Below are positions 37,301-48,899 of a stretch of DNA of 64,000 bases, piece by piece. The translations under genes and the position numbers were made by a program. Below the pieces are notes generated by a model that did not search any database, had not been told where the DNA came from, and saw only the letters and a program-made list of their open reading frames with translations. The DNA is from Vanilla planifolia. Lineage: Eukaryota; Streptophyta; Magnoliopsida; Asparagales; Orchidaceae. The stretch spans positions 28,014,670 to 28,078,669 of the forward strand of contig CM043872.1 in NCBI GenBank assembly GCA_023846275.1. Reading direction: 5' to 3'. Within the stretch, counting starts at the first letter, position 1, and every line of letters begins with the position of its first letter.

Positions 37301-40300
37301 ACTTTATGCCAAGCCCAGTCATGCCAATGCGAGCAACATGCAACATGCTTTGTTGCCTTAGCATTTGATGCGATTTTGCCTTGTGACAACCATCGTTCTG
37401 TTTCCTTTTAAGGGGCAAGGAAACCTGTTGGAATATCTTATATCAATATTCAACTCACTTTATTAAGTTACAAAGTCATGATTGTTGAGTAGAAACTAGT
37501 AACGTTTCGATCTTGAGTGTATCCCAACTTAGACTCAAGATTAGCTCATGGTTGTTTGATTTGATCTCGATCCTATCCAAGATTTAGTTAGGAATGATTT
37601 GATTTTTGTTGATTTGAGTTATAACCTGGTTTCTTGTTGTGTATACTTTATTAGTTCCAAGATTGTTGGCGTTTCAATGTCACAAGAGAATCAAAATGGG
37701 TATTTTAATTATATTTAGGTTGCTTTTTGTCAATACAAGCTCCCAGTGTTGCTTGTAACATGATTTGCTATCTATAATATGATGCTGTGGCTCTGTACGG
37801 GGTGGCACCACAGTTATTTTTCTGCATAATTTCTAATGCCGATCCTCTATATTGCCACTATCACAACACCATGATGTACTTATGTTATACACACACCGCT
37901 AAGTGTTACTTCTGCTAAAATAAACCTTTTAGATAGTTTGTAACACAAGGCATGAATGCAAAAAACTTTGCATCTTCTGATTAATTTCTTAATGCTTCTA
38001 AGGATTCTATCAGTATTGCATTAATTGTTTTTGGAGCATTTGTGGCTGGAGCCCGAGACTTGTCATTCAATACCTACGGTTATGGTATTGTTTTTGTCTC
38101 CAACGTGACTACTGCAGTGTACCTTGCCTCTATAGCTCGTATTGGTAGGTTTGTCTTTACATCTTATGTTTATCTTGAAAATGTGTGGTGAATATTTTGG
38201 TATATCTTTTTTCTTTTTTTTTTTTCAGGCAAATCTAGTGGCCTTAACACTTTTGGACTCATGTGGTGCAATGGTACGGCACAGCCTTTTATTGTTCCTG
38301 GGACTTTTTTTGACTAATCTCTAGAATTAATAGGTTAATTAAAGATTGAACCGATTGGATTTTTCAACATTTATTCTTTCTCAGGGCTGGTATGTATTCC
38401 TATTTTATTTTTTTGGACACTAATTCGAGGGGATTTGGAGTTGACTATCAACTTTCCCTATTTGTTTTCTACCGGATTCCAGGTGGGTTTCTCTCTCAGC
38501 ACTTTTACTTGTGTAATTGGGTGAGTGGGGTTGGCAGTCACCATATTTAGGATACTTAAGGTTTGAATTGTTAATTGTTTTAGACATATCTTTTACGTAA
38601 CATGCTGGATTTTCCCAATCATATCACGCCATTTGTAATTTGAAATGTTAAACTATGGTATTAATTACAAAGGTTTGTTTCTTTTTTTCTTTTTTTGTAG
38701 TTGTTTATACTAACCTGTAAACCTTTCCAAGATCAAGAAAATTGATAGACATTTTTTGGAAGGATCAAGTGGGTTTTTTTGTTGTTTTTTTTTTCAATTT
38801 AAATTTCAAATATGAAGTAGCATGTTTTTATTTTTTTGTAGAGAGCTAATAGATTATGAGGATTTCATAAAATTTCATGACAAGATGAATAGAGTTAGTT
38901 TAATGTTTGGTTTGCCATTAGGCTTGTCGTATAAGTTAATGGGACTCCTCAACAAGAGAAATTTTAACATCTTAGTAGAGTATATGATCAATTAAACAAG
39001 GGTCAATCCTCTTAACTCTCATCTATGTTGAGTATAAATGAGATTATGTTTATTCTTATGTTATAAGTTGAAAAAGTCTTATATTATAATTAGTGTGACT
39101 TGTATTTAGGCTACGTTTTTTGGGATTACTGGTATCGATCTAAAGATTTATTAGATCCAACTTAGGTCTTCCTTTGATGCAACTTCTTTAACAAGCAAGA
39201 TTAGAGCTAATGGTTTGAATAGGATCAAATGTTTTATACAATATGTGAATCCTATGAGCCTTTGGTATTGTTTTCACCTAGTGCCTCCATATTTTAAGTA
39301 GATCTTGGTATGCATGATACTTATGGCATTAATACATTTTTGTAAAGATGCAATGGCTTTGTTTGAGTGATTAGTATATGGTTATATGAAAGGCATAGTG
39401 GAGCATGTTGGTATCTTCGATATTCAATATGACATTCAATTTAATTAATTGGAAGATTTAAGTTAAAAAAGAAAGTAATAAATAATATAGATGAGATTTT
39501 TATTTAAAAAAGAGATTTATTAAATACAAGTGAGACTAAGTTTAATTAGACATTCAAAATTGAGAATATTTTTGACATTTTATAATTAATAGGATTTTTA
39601 TCTATGAGCACAAACTTTTGAGTTATTTGGTATTCACTTAAATGCATATCGGGCTAAATTTAGATCTTATTTAGTATAGATTTCTTATAATCTATGTTAC
39701 TTTGTGTTATAAGGCTCACAAGTAGATGAAATCCATTGTTTAGAGTTTGGGAGAAGAGCTTAAGATGTATGAAGGGGATAGGATGTTGGTAATTGTTGGA
39801 TTGCAATTAGATTGTATTCTCATTTGAGTTGTTAGGTTTGTCCTAATGTGCGAATTGCAAATTGTCTAGGGTATATGATTAACCCTACCCTCCCTTCTTT
39901 GCAATGGTGTCAAACAAGAGATTTGGTGTTATTCTTTAGCTTAAGTTCCCCAATTTTTGTTCAATAACTTGCACCAGGCCAAAGCAGGGACTTTATTATT
40001 TCCATGGCATGCCTATTTTTCCGAGCATATCCATTAAAGTCTTGGCAAGGATGATGGGTTTGGTCCACCAATTGTTTGGAATTCTATCAGTTTGAACAAA
40101 GTAATAGAGTAATAGAGAGAACTACTAAATATGCATCATTTACAATGAATCATTCAAATTTTCAAATTTGTTAAAAGCTGATATTGGAAGTGTAACACTC
40201 GAAAAAAAGGTTGAGAGCAAAAACCAAGTGATATATTAAAGAGGAATTATACTGGATACTTAGGTTTTTTACAATACTACTAAGAGTGCATGAATGAATT

Positions 40301-42787
40301 GTCTCATATCGACTTTTGAGAGGAGATCCTAGTATATGTATGAGATATCTTGGTTTTGAGATGTTGAAGTATTTTTTTAGAAAAAAGCTACTTGTGTTAG
40401 AGTGGGATGACCTAAAGAGGTAATCCTATAACATATTAAGACTGAGATGTCACAGGAAGGTTCATTTATTTTAAGAGATTAAATGTGTTGTACCATTTAA
40501 TCGATTTGTATAAACTATCTATCTTTATTCATCTGAAGATATCAATGTCTTTATCCATTTGAGAGATAAGTGGTATCAATAATATTATGATAATTAAATG
40601 TTATTTTACTTTTTTTTACAATTTTAGTAAACTTAAAATGAGTTTAACTTATACTATTAATCTTATAAGGGCTTATCGATCTAAGCTCATATCTGTTTGA
40701 CTTTTTTAAGATAGAATTTTAAGTGAGTTGACTGATGAAATTTATTGGATCCCCAATTCATTTAACACCCCTAATCAATCGTATTCCACAAACTAATGGC
40801 TGATTTAATAGCAGTTTTTTCATGGAAGGTATGTGTAAGGCTCGATGTATAAGGGGCTATAGAACAATACCAAGTTGTGTTAAAGATGAATTTTGTTGCC
40901 TCACGCAAGTTGGTATTACTAGCCTTTTTGAGTTGAACTCGTAACATGCCACTGTTCAGGTACAGTAAATTCTTCCTGCTGCTTCCGCTTGTTAGAATTT
41001 ATTTCATTTAACAGGAAGTAGCTGGGTGCACTACACAAGCCCATGCCTAAGCAGTTTTTTTTTGTGTGCTATGTACATAATTATAGAAGTAGTGCTTTAT
41101 AGTTTATGGTTGAGATAAGCAATCTTAAACTCAAATGCTGAGCGGATATTTTAATAAGATCTTCAACCCACACTACTTTCTTGAACTACTACAAATTAAG
41201 TATTCCCATATTCAAAAATACTTTTTGATATATGTTTTAGTATTTCTTCTTATGAAGTTAAATGGCATCAGTGCCGATGTAGCTGAAAAGTATTTATCAC
41301 AAAACATAGTTTTATTTGTATAATCGTTCAGTGGCTTTGGTAGCTATCTGAGTTTATCAATGTTCCAAATCTTATAAAAAGATGGTCTTCATCAAAAACT
41401 GAAGCTCGACTATGGAGATTCTCCTTTTAAATTTATGATACTTTTTCATCTATTTGCTACTTTGTATCAACTTATGATCTAATGCTACTTCAAAACATCT
41501 TTTCATTATCTGAATTTCATCATTTCATTTCTTTCTCCTGCCAAATCCTACATACTGCCTAGGGAAAATGTTCCATTTTCTTTTGAAATAGCCAAAATAT
41601 GACTTGTTTCTACGACTTGTAGGCTTGTCTACTATTGGAGCTTACCTGTGAGATATCTACTTGGTTTAGACAAGTTATTATTGTTTACACCATTCATTAT
41701 ATCGAAATTAAGGTGAATTATTCTTCTAAATTTTCACTTTACCCTAAAATTCATTCTCAGAATAAATATCTTCCTATTCTACCAAGATTGATTGAATGAT
41801 AATTTCGTGCAAGTTGATCTGAGAATGACTTTTAATTATATGTAATTTCCTGTAAGAAATTAGTACATTCCATTGTCGGTAGTACCACTGAGATTTTGTT
41901 TAATAGTATTTTTTTATGCATTTACAATATGTAAAATGCTAAATCAGCTATTGTGAATTCAATCAAACGATTTTTAAATGAAAGTTTTTCAGCTTATGCA
42001 GACCAAAATACAATGTCGCTGGAGATGCATTTTAGTGCATTTTTAATAATTTTATTTCCACTCTTGCAATGTATTGCAGAACAATATATTCCTTTTTTTT
42101 AAATGCATTATTTATAATATTTTAGTAGACAGAAGCTTTTCTTGCTCAATTTTGAGTAGTTTGATTACAAGTATTATTGAGTACCTTATTTTCATTCCCT
42201 GGTTTTGTGTACCCACATAAAAAATGCACTGAAAATTTCTTTGTGCCATTCGATTCAGGTATCTAAAAGCTATTTAAGTTTTACAATCAACCTATCCTAA
42301 AAGCAGATCGATGCTTGTGTTTTCCCGTGTTGCTGAGAACACAAGGGTTGATTGATGGCCTGAAACTTGTCGCAGGCCGTGATGCTCTGTTCCTGCATTT
42401 TGGCATTTGCTTTAAACTACAGCATATTTTTGAATACAACATTGAATTCTGCTGTCACACAAACAATCTGTGGTAATCTTAAGGTGCTTAATTTCTCACT
42501 CTATCTTCCATTTTCCCTTGTGTTCTGCTTTTTTTTTCTTTCTTCCTTTCCCTTGGTTTAGTGAATGGTGTGCAGGATCTGTTTACTATAGGACTTGGCT
42601 GGGTAATGTTTGGTGGCCTTCCCTTTGATATGGTGAGCTGAGTCTTTGCCTACTCTGTTATCTTAATCAATCCAAGGGCTTGTGTTATAAACTTTTGTTT
42701 TCTTTCTTCCAGCTTAATGTCATCGGCCAGGCAGTTGGTTTCCTGGGTTCTGGTTTTTATGCTTACTTCAAAATCAAAGGAATGTAA
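22393..42787 (+). CDS. UGNT1: UDP-GlcNAc transporter UGNT1-like (Golgi nucleotide-sugar transporter)
   Basis: Ten exons: 22393-22531, 35783-35859, 36196-36354, 36447-36580, 38014-38144, 38229-38273, 38385-38482, 42376-42483, 42576-42632 and 42713-42787. All junctions are GT-AG and phases agree, giving 1,023 nt and a 340-residue protein. Landmarks matching the Arabidopsis UGNT1 family are MTKRGAYAALSYM (residue 31), VMFNKAALSSY (exon 2), MYTTLRRTTVVFTM (139), VAGARDLSFNTYGYG (exon 5), SSGLNTFGLMWCNG (exon 6), NTTLNSAVTQTICGN (281) and FGGLPFD (exon 9). The protein is strongly hydrophobic with about ten membrane spans, as in the drug/metabolite transporter superfamily. The Arabidopsis protein imports UDP-N-acetylglucosamine into the Golgi for N-glycan and sphingolipid glycosylation. 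Intron 1 is 13,251 bp and intron 7 is 3,893 bp. The exon 5 acceptor is CTATCAG/TATT: an earlier AAG/GATT choice breaks phase. Family confidence is high; substrate is by homology. Confidence 0.9.
22529..22628 (+). repeat. Tandem duplication, 50 bp, copying the exon-1 splice donor
   Basis: CTGGTTAGGACTT starts at 22529 and again at 22579; the units are similar through the CCTGTT(C/T)ATC(T/G)CC block. The first copy holds the donor used here (G/GT at 22531-22533); the second offers the same donor 50 bp downstream. Use of the second would run into TAG at 22534-22536. Confidence 0.7.
22629..23469 (+). other. UGNT1 intron 1, proximal part
   Basis: AT-rich intron sequence without recognisable genes. 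The region around 23040-23260 may be a worn retrotransposon piece, but no motif is clear enough to assign. Confidence 0.4.
23470..23835 (+). mobile_element. Ty3/gypsy integrase C-terminal remnant
   Basis: Within a short open frame the residues RQLKIGDYVLVHLFSKRFP match the gypsy motif KxxKVGDLVMVHLRKERFP that follows the integrase core. Broken frames continue with DNGxVYAIINTP-like text corresponding to the segment before the chromodomain. No other pol part is visible next to it, so this is an isolated fragment inside UGNT1 intron 1. Confidence 0.55.
23836..26451. other. UGNT1 intron 1, no recognised features
   Basis: AT-rich. A 105-residue plus frame (24471-24785) and a 106-residue minus frame overlap each other and match nothing I know. 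Nothing here is supported as a gene. Confidence 0.4.
26452..27097 (-). repeat. 3' LTR of the Tat-like element
   Basis: Matches 34250-34933 in order: ATGTGCCCTTGCTTTC, a GATGATAGCTTAA block, ATTTCTTTAATC, TTGAGTAAAGCA, GAATCAAGTGTTT(G/C)AAATC and the closing TTTTTTGC. The visible substitutions and indels are many. Confidence 0.7.
27098..29296 (-). other. Non-coding region between integrase and 3' LTR of the Tat-like element
   Basis: About 2.2 kb with no pol motif on either strand. Short frames (28329-28520, 28517-28810) have no recognisable domain. It includes the degenerate tandem array at 28271-28510. Confidence 0.5.
28271..28510. repeat. Degenerate tandem repeat, about 61-bp period, four units
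   Basis: Units begin near 28271, 28333, 28395 and 28455 with TTCTT(A/G)-type starts, each followed by a purine-rich GAAGGxGGAxAG middle and a GATCAT/GATCAA end. A possible start of a fifth unit lies at about 28506. Units are diverged but spacing is regular (62, 62, 60 bp). Confidence 0.6.
29297..29563 (-). pseudogene. Ty3/gypsy integrase core remnant
   Basis: An 88-residue minus-strand frame contains VPSTIITDHVTMFHAKELQD then FCKGYGCHQKYASLVHPKKN. This matches the integrase core around the second catalytic Asp and its following NG-F motif and SVxHPQTNG segment. The N in the TDN position is changed to H, and the flanks are frameshifted. Confidence 0.75.
30380..30480 (-). pseudogene. Ty3/gypsy RNase H remnant
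   Basis: The minus strand at about 30403-30425 reads NN, a stop, then AEYEALI. That is the conserved NNxAEYEALIxGL motif of Tat-branch RNase H. It lies in the right order between RT and integrase. Confidence 0.55.
31400..31840 (-). pseudogene. Ty3/gypsy reverse transcriptase remnant
   Basis: The frame at 31604-31837 reads FYPQWLANVILAKKYNDKWH, then YTNYIVLNRDSPRNS, matching YPEWLANVVLVKKxxGKWRMCVDFTDLNKACPKDS. Lower, at about 31440, broken frames resemble the FGLKNAGATYQRL segment. Stops and frameshifts throughout. Confidence 0.75.
32204..32400 (-). pseudogene. Ty3/gypsy protease-to-RT linker remnant
   Basis: A 61-residue frame ends with HRINFLVVVAPSFYNAIIS, matching VxFLVVDxPSAYNAIIGRP, the conserved end of Tat-branch protease regions, preceded by a GDLTKPKCIITL stretch. 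Confidence 0.65.
33311..34006 (-). pseudogene. Ty3/gypsy gag remnant
   Basis: Two short frames (33812-34006 and 33311-33550). The second reads GIASEWLWELSLRTITPFNQ and LKRQFIPHFASC, matching GSAxxWFxxLPPxSIxSFxxLxxxFxxHF of plant gypsy gag. Position next to the 34.25-34.93 kb LTR fixes the element orientation as minus. Confidence 0.65.
34250..34933 (-). repeat. 5' LTR of the Tat-like element
   Basis: Partner of 26452-27097. The gag remnant lies on its low-coordinate side, so in element orientation this is the 5' LTR. I could not find a clean primer-binding site beside it. Confidence 0.7.
34934..35782 (+). other. UGNT1 intron 1, distal part
   Basis: AT-rich intron leading to the acceptor ATTTTTGCAG (ends 35782). 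It includes a two-copy 27-bp duplication (about 35436-35490, TCTATGGTTTTCT...ACACATATCTAAGT). The open frame from 35683 crosses the acceptor and is not the coding frame's start. Confidence 0.5.
38483..42375 (+). other. UGNT1 intron 7 (3.9 kb)
   Basis: AT-rich. A possible LTR start (TGTAACACTCGAAAA at about 40194) occurs, but I could not find its partner or the element end. Short frames such as 41135-41323 and 42367-42561 are not genes, although the latter overlaps exon 8 in the correct frame. No coding transposon text is clear. Confidence 0.4.
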
Positions 42788-44226
42788 TTCTCGCATCTGA
42801 AGAAAGGCAAGTCGTAGGTATTCTTATTAAGTACCAAACCTTGTTTCATAATTTTTTTTAGTAGGTTGTGAATGAAGATATTAGGAACATTAATGTTAGT
42901 CCTGGTGAATCTTTGTTTTATTTTAGTTGATGAATAATTTTGCTATGCCATTTTTTGTTTGTCATTTGAATTAATATGGACAATAACATCTTTTATATAC
43001 AGATAGACATATATAGATAGATATGTATGTAGATTTATCTGGTAGATGTTAGATTTTCAGTGAAGAATAACATCATTTGAGAGGAATTCTGTAATTTTAA
43101 TTATTAGAAAATATTATCATATTCCTGGAGCATTTACTGAATAGGTTATTTAAGTGCAAATAAAAAAATAACTTTCATTGAAAATGTTTGACATTGTTTT
43201 TTGTATTTTGGTGCTTAAAAATAAGAAAATCAAATCCTCTAGTAAGACAACAACATTGTTATTTTTAGTGCAATTCTTATAAGTTTTTAAAAGGAAATTT
43301 TGAAAATGCTGTTTTGTAAAGGAAGTGATTAAGATTGGTGAAAAGAACTTTTTGCTGCTATGGCTTTTATAAAAATGTTTTTTAAACACATCTAAAAGCC
43401 AAAAACACTACATTAAAAAATCTTTTATTTTGCTGTAAAATAAAGCCACACGTGTAATGTATCATCCAAATTGGAATAACATGTAAATGTCAAGCTCATC
43501 TCTCTTAACGTTCTTAAATCATTTCAATTTGACAAACTTTGCATTGATGGACAAACATTACACTGAAGGAAACAAGCGATTACAAATATACAGAATTGGT
43601 AGCTTTATCAAATTGATGTGAAATCAACAGGTAAACAAAGAGTATATTGATCTCCAAAATCCCTGAACAATATCTTGAAATAGCTGATAAAAATGTTCAG
43701 AGAACAAGCCAAGCCAATAAAACAGAACTCTGAAAGAAAAATTATACATGAAGTTTTACATTTTTCATGCCTGAACAGAAAGGATGCGTAGAAGTTTTAA
43801 CCTGATCTAAGCTTTGTACAGAAAGAACGCGTTGACTAATACATCTACAGAATGCTTAAAGAAACTACTATACAACAAATGTTCTCCCTGCTTTGCATTT
43901 GTTTTGAATAATTGGTAGTTACCATGCTAAGAATTTGTCTGGTAGACCATTTTTGATATTATCTACAGCAACTTACCGACGAGAGTAGCACAGCATTCAT
44001 TTGTGGTCATCATCATTGAAGAAACCAGAAGCCATTCACCACATGCATCCTTTTTACACTCGTGCATTCTAGCTTTTAATTAGAAAACCCACGACTCCAG
44101 AGCTCTAGTATCGCATCAGATAAATATCATTTGCACCATCCATCATTTCATCAAGGAAAACCAATTCAGTTCGAGATGTCATGGCATTCTACCTAATTTT
44201 CCCCATATGTATGATCTTTATGGAAG
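42788..44226. other. Convergent intergenic region: UGNT1 and RIN13-like 3' ends
   Basis: The two genes converge here, so both 3' UTRs and poly(A) sites should lie within this 1.4 kb. AT-rich, with a GATA/TATA-type microsatellite patch at about 42995-43040. No gene supported. Confidence 0.45.
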
Positions 44227-47200
44227 TCAGTCACCTTCATCTGCTTCTGGAGGTTCAGGCAAAGGATATGGTGGTGGTATTTTGCGGCGACAAGAGATGA
44301 CTACTGGACAGATTTTGTAGATCTCACAAAGTATGTCTTTGGAGCAAGGGGCAATGGTTTCTTTGCTAGGAGCAGGTTGGCTTGCCATGGCAGTTTGAGT
44401 ATGTCGAATGCTAAAATGATCATTGGTTTTTGGTTTGGATTCATTAGGAGGAGAGATGGAAGTTGCAGCTCTATAAATCTGCATCTTGGATCTCGAAAGA
44501 GAAGTATTAGCATTAGCATCCACATGCAGTTTTTCTCTCTTTTGTTTCTTAAACGACTGCCTTTGAAGCCTCCATAAGTTCTCTTTATGAGTTGCATTAC
44601 AGTGACTTGCCCAGTTGATGCATGGAGCCGGGCAGTCGCACACATAGCAGTGGCACTGAGTTTTAGGGGTTAAAACAAAAGGAAGAAAACATAACAAGAA
44701 GAATTGAAGATAAAAGTCACAATAAACTGGGATAGGTGGTTATAAATTAATTTACCAAATGAATGCTTAGCATGGCTTTGGGCAAAAGAACTAACCAGTT
44801 GGCAGTGTTTTTTGTGTGGTGTCAAGCTGAATAGGAAAGTAGCACAAAGGTATCTAGGATGTGGATAGTCCCTACAAGCAAACTGCACAAAAAAAGTGAA
44901 AGATTATGCATCTCGATAAGAAAATGATGCAAAATCTATTAGGTGACTAAATTAAGTATAATAGTTATCCCTCAGTATTGTGATAATGGAAGTTATGAAG
45001 ATGCAAAAGAGAACTAGAGGTCTATATCTGTAGAATTTGAACTTAGGAACAATTCATACAAAAGATACTCTGCCAATAAAAAGATAGTCAAGCAAGGGAG
45101 CTCTTTCAAAATCACAGTTGAATAATGTTTGTGAGTTTAGCAGTAAACCAATCATAGGTTTTTGAAATACTTCCCAGGCATGATATTGGAAGTCATTAGG
45201 TATGATCAAAGATATATGCTTGTATTCACTCCATGTCTATGTTCATTGCTGCTGTTTAATAGTTTAATTAAATGGTTTTCCTTTGTGATAGGATGCAAGT
45301 TCGGCTAGATTTTCAGCTTTGATTCGCATTACTGTGATCTATCATTAGCTTTTTTATAGGGTTTGAGCTTAGGATATGAATAAATGAATACTCTACCACA
45401 AATTTTTAATATTCAACAATTCTTACCTGAATAACTGCTATCTCAGCCGTTGTCAGTATTCGATGTATCATGATGCCCCAATAGCTAGTTGGAAACATCA
45501 CTTTAAGCTCCCATACTGACCAAAGGTGTGAAGTTAGATCGAAGATCGAATGTTGTACAAAAATCAAAGAGTTCTTTTGTCTCAAATCGAAGTGTTGTGA
45601 GCTAATTTGAGCTTGGTTTGGCTTTGGATCAAAACATTATGAGCTAATTATGATTCATACATGGATCAAGTTATGTTGTTTGAAATCAAATTGAAATAAT
45701 TTTGTCATTGCATATATCTTTATGTATTTTTTATTATAAGCATATGATAAACTAATTTATAAAAATGACATCCATATTTTTGTAAATCTAGTATAGTATA
45801 ATAAAACACATGTATGCGTATGATTTTAACTAAAAGTCTTAAATCTATTTGGAAGTTAGATTTATTTCACTTGCATCAAACTAAATAGATATCCAAAAAG
45901 CTAGGCTTATGTTGGATTGATGTTTTGTCAAAATTGTCATTATTCATTACTTAGATCAAATCAAGCTCAACTCAAAATATTATTAACTTCATACCCTTGT
46001 CCACTAGCTAGAACCAAACAAAGACATTCTTAGGGCCATAGTAATAACATTCTTATAATTCACATAGGTTCTTCTAATTTTATTACTTTGAATGACTAAT
46101 TTATATTTAACAATGTCTTATGTGTTTTTATTATTCACAAAATTACCTTCTTGTTTCTCAACTTTACAAAGTCAATAAAACATCTATTGAATTCTTCCCC
46201 CTCTATTTGTTTTGCAAAAGATTCAAGAAAAAGGTCATGAATGGGAGTAACAAGAACCTACAAAAATGACCATCCTTTTAATGGTCCCTTCCAATGTTCC
46301 GACCATTCAATATCATGCCTCGTTACACTCTCTACTTTTGTTATTGTCCAAAGGCTATTGAACTATAAAAACAACTTAGGAGAGGATTCATTGAAAGAGA
46401 GATCCAGTTGAGAATCTTGTTAAACAAACCATCTACATGGGAGAAAGAAAGTGTGAATCTCTAAGAGATTTGTTAAAACTATGGAGAATACTTTCTAATT
46501 CAAGTAACAAATTACGAGCATTATAAGAAAAAATTTTGGTAATCAAGAGAATTGCTAGAAGGATATACAGGATCAACAATTTATAGGTTGTATAAATTTT
46601 TCTTAGAATTGTGGTTTGTTTCTTGTTTTTTCTATTTTCCCTATTCATCCCAACTTGTTTTTTGTTGTGCCATCCTAGGAGACCTACCTTGAGATGGATC
46701 AAAGTCGAGTTCCTACCAAACAAAGCTCCTACACCTTCGGTACATCTAAAAATAGCTTCTACAATTATTCATTATTATATTTATATTTGGCATTCACTCT
46801 TGTATATTTTCACAACTCATGACAATAATAAATAAACAAATTCAATATATTCTCCAAAACTCTTTTTAATTATGAATCTTACTAATGGAACATTTGATTA
46901 CTTGTGTTTGGTCCTAAGAACTGTTTGAATAAGTTTATATTCCTTCTAAAGCACCAAAATCTATCTTTATCTCCAGGTGGACATGTATAACCCTTGGCAG
47001 CAACCAAAGATTTTAGCCTTGATCTATTCTATTCAACAGGTTTAACTTATGAGGTTAGAAAACATGAGAACCTAACAAGTAGATAACATGAGAACCTAAC
47101 AACGTGTCACATTGAGGACAAGGACATGCAATGTGGTGAACTAATCTGCTAATCAGCTCCTAGATAAGATGTCTCTTAAATCATGCAATAACAAATTATA

Positions 47201-47812
47201 ACTTGGTCCAAGTAATCCTATTTTGTTCTGTGAACCTATGCTTCCGCCATATGAAACAAATTATCTGAAAACCCTACACTCCCTATGAGGAAAATTTAAA
47301 GCTTCTTTAATCATTAGCCAAAAAAAAAAAAAAAAAGCATAGAAAAACATCTAAAACGCAAGAAAAACCGAAAGAAACATAGCCATACAACCCTACTTTT
47401 CTTTGTTGTTCTTCTGCTTTTAAAAACGAACCATTGCCATCTCTCCAAAGGATGACACTTGACACATATAGAGAAACCACGAGCAGAAGATTCTCAGAAA
47501 AGCAATGGCACAGTGATAAAGTTAAAGCATGAGCTTATCAACAAGAAATAATACCAAAATACATGTCAGCCGCATCACCTGACCCTTTTCCCCAACAATA
47601 AGCATCTCATCCACGGCCTCACTTCCAAGCTCTGCACACTCCACGCCTTCCGCCTCATTCTCTGGCAGCCTATCCAGAATTAAGCAATCATCATCGGTAT
47701 CTTCATCCCTTCTCTTAACACTTGAGAACTCGACAGCCTCCTTTGGAGCCCTATCCTTCTCACTTACATCCTCTTCCGAGCTGATCTCGATGACTTCATG
47801 CTCTGATTCCAT
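44227..47812 (-). CDS. RIN13: RPM1-interacting protein 13 (RIN13)-like protein
   Basis: Three minus-strand exons: 47579-47812, 44796-44882 and 44227-44655, all phase 0 with GT-AG borders, giving 750 nt and 249 residues. Residues 1-78 are acidic, with EVIEISSEED near the start, DDDCLILD and the exon-ending GEKGQ. Exon 2 then starts FACRDYPHPRYLCATF and exon 3 CHCYVCDCPAPCINWASHCN, a Cys/His-rich module characteristic of plant RIN13-like proteins. A basic stretch (LQRQSFKKQKRE) follows and could be a nuclear signal. The C-terminus is Pro/acidic. Arabidopsis RIN13 interacts with the NB-LRR receptor RPM1 and boosts resistance, but biochemical function is unknown. Intron 1 is 2,696 bp; an extra small exon in it cannot be excluded, but the GEKGQ-ACRDYPHP join fits the family directly. 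It converges with UGNT1. Confidence 0.8.
44883..47578 (-). other. RIN13-like gene intron 1 (2.7 kb)
   Basis: AT-rich intron with an 18-A run at about 47318-47335. The short frames at 46433-46723 and 46611-46835 overlap on opposite strands and have no domain. A 24-bp near-duplication of ACATGAGAACCTAACAA lies at about 47063-47103. Confidence 0.45.
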
Positions 47813-48899
47813 ATACTCGGAATCTCGCCAGAGTACAAATTGAAGACTTCAAGAACAGACGAACTCCAAATAGTGGGGGTTTCAATCCCAAATCGAAATA
47901 TTACTGAGAAATTAGGGTAACAGCTAAGAATTGAGACGTAGCCGAAGTAGAGACCATCATAAAGGCAACGTTTTCGAATTGCTAGAAAATTTTTAAAAAA
48001 AAAAAAAAAAAAGTATAAAGATCCGCTGCATAAGTACTCGAACGAGGCTAACGAAAGCTGGAATCTACACCACCGATCTCGTTTACCCCCAAAACTTGGA
48101 TGTATTATTAATACAGCAGTGTTTTAATAACTTTCACAGGACCTGCTGTTGTTTCACTGAATTGATGATGAGATTTGTAAAATGATTAGTTACATTAAAT
48201 TATTCTTTCTACTAACCAACGATAAATGATGAGTAGGGAACTAACAGCACCTATTGCATCAGCAAATAACAGAACAAATCAGTAAATAAACATTCTTTAT
48301 TTCGATATTATTATGTAACAACTTACTTAAATATTATATGGATGTAAATATTTTATATAATTTAGTTAATTAATGAATATGTTAGTAAAATGTGTAAACA
48401 TAATTACGTTATAATTATTTCAATTATATGTATCTAGTTGTTTATTGTGAAGTTTTAGAACTTGTGAATATATGAATTAAAGAAATAAAAATGTTAATTA
48501 AATAAATTAGAATGAATTCATTGACTAGTGAGTTATTTAATTGGAATATGTTATTTTTTTATTAGTAATCAATGTATCACATAATTAAAATGTGTTATTA
48601 TATGAACATGTGTGGTATATTCAGTTGTAATATATAATTGTATAAGATGTTATAATTATTTGATATATATTAAATCATTGTTATTATATATAAAAAATTA
48701 GATAAATTATAATTGAGATTTTGTCTATTTAAAATCTAAAATTTAAGACAAATAACACATATTAAATAAATAGGTATTATATAATGGTCTTTTTTATCAT
48801 ATTTTTTTTCTAAAAAAATCGATTTTTAAAATATGAAAAAAAAATAGAAGAAATATTCTTTTGAGAAATAATATGTCATGCGAAATAGTTGACTTTTAT
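47813..48899. other. Upstream region of the RIN13-like gene and AT-rich spacer
   Basis: The first 180 bp should hold the 5' UTR and promoter of the minus-strand RIN13-like gene. A run of A (about 47994-48012) follows, then extremely AT-rich DNA with no recognisable feature. Confidence 0.4.

Noticed and set aside
40190..40800. Possible solo LTR in UGNT1 intron 7 beginning TGTAACACTCG
   Set aside because: The start looks LTR-like, but I could not find a matching CA end, a target-site duplication or a second copy in the window.
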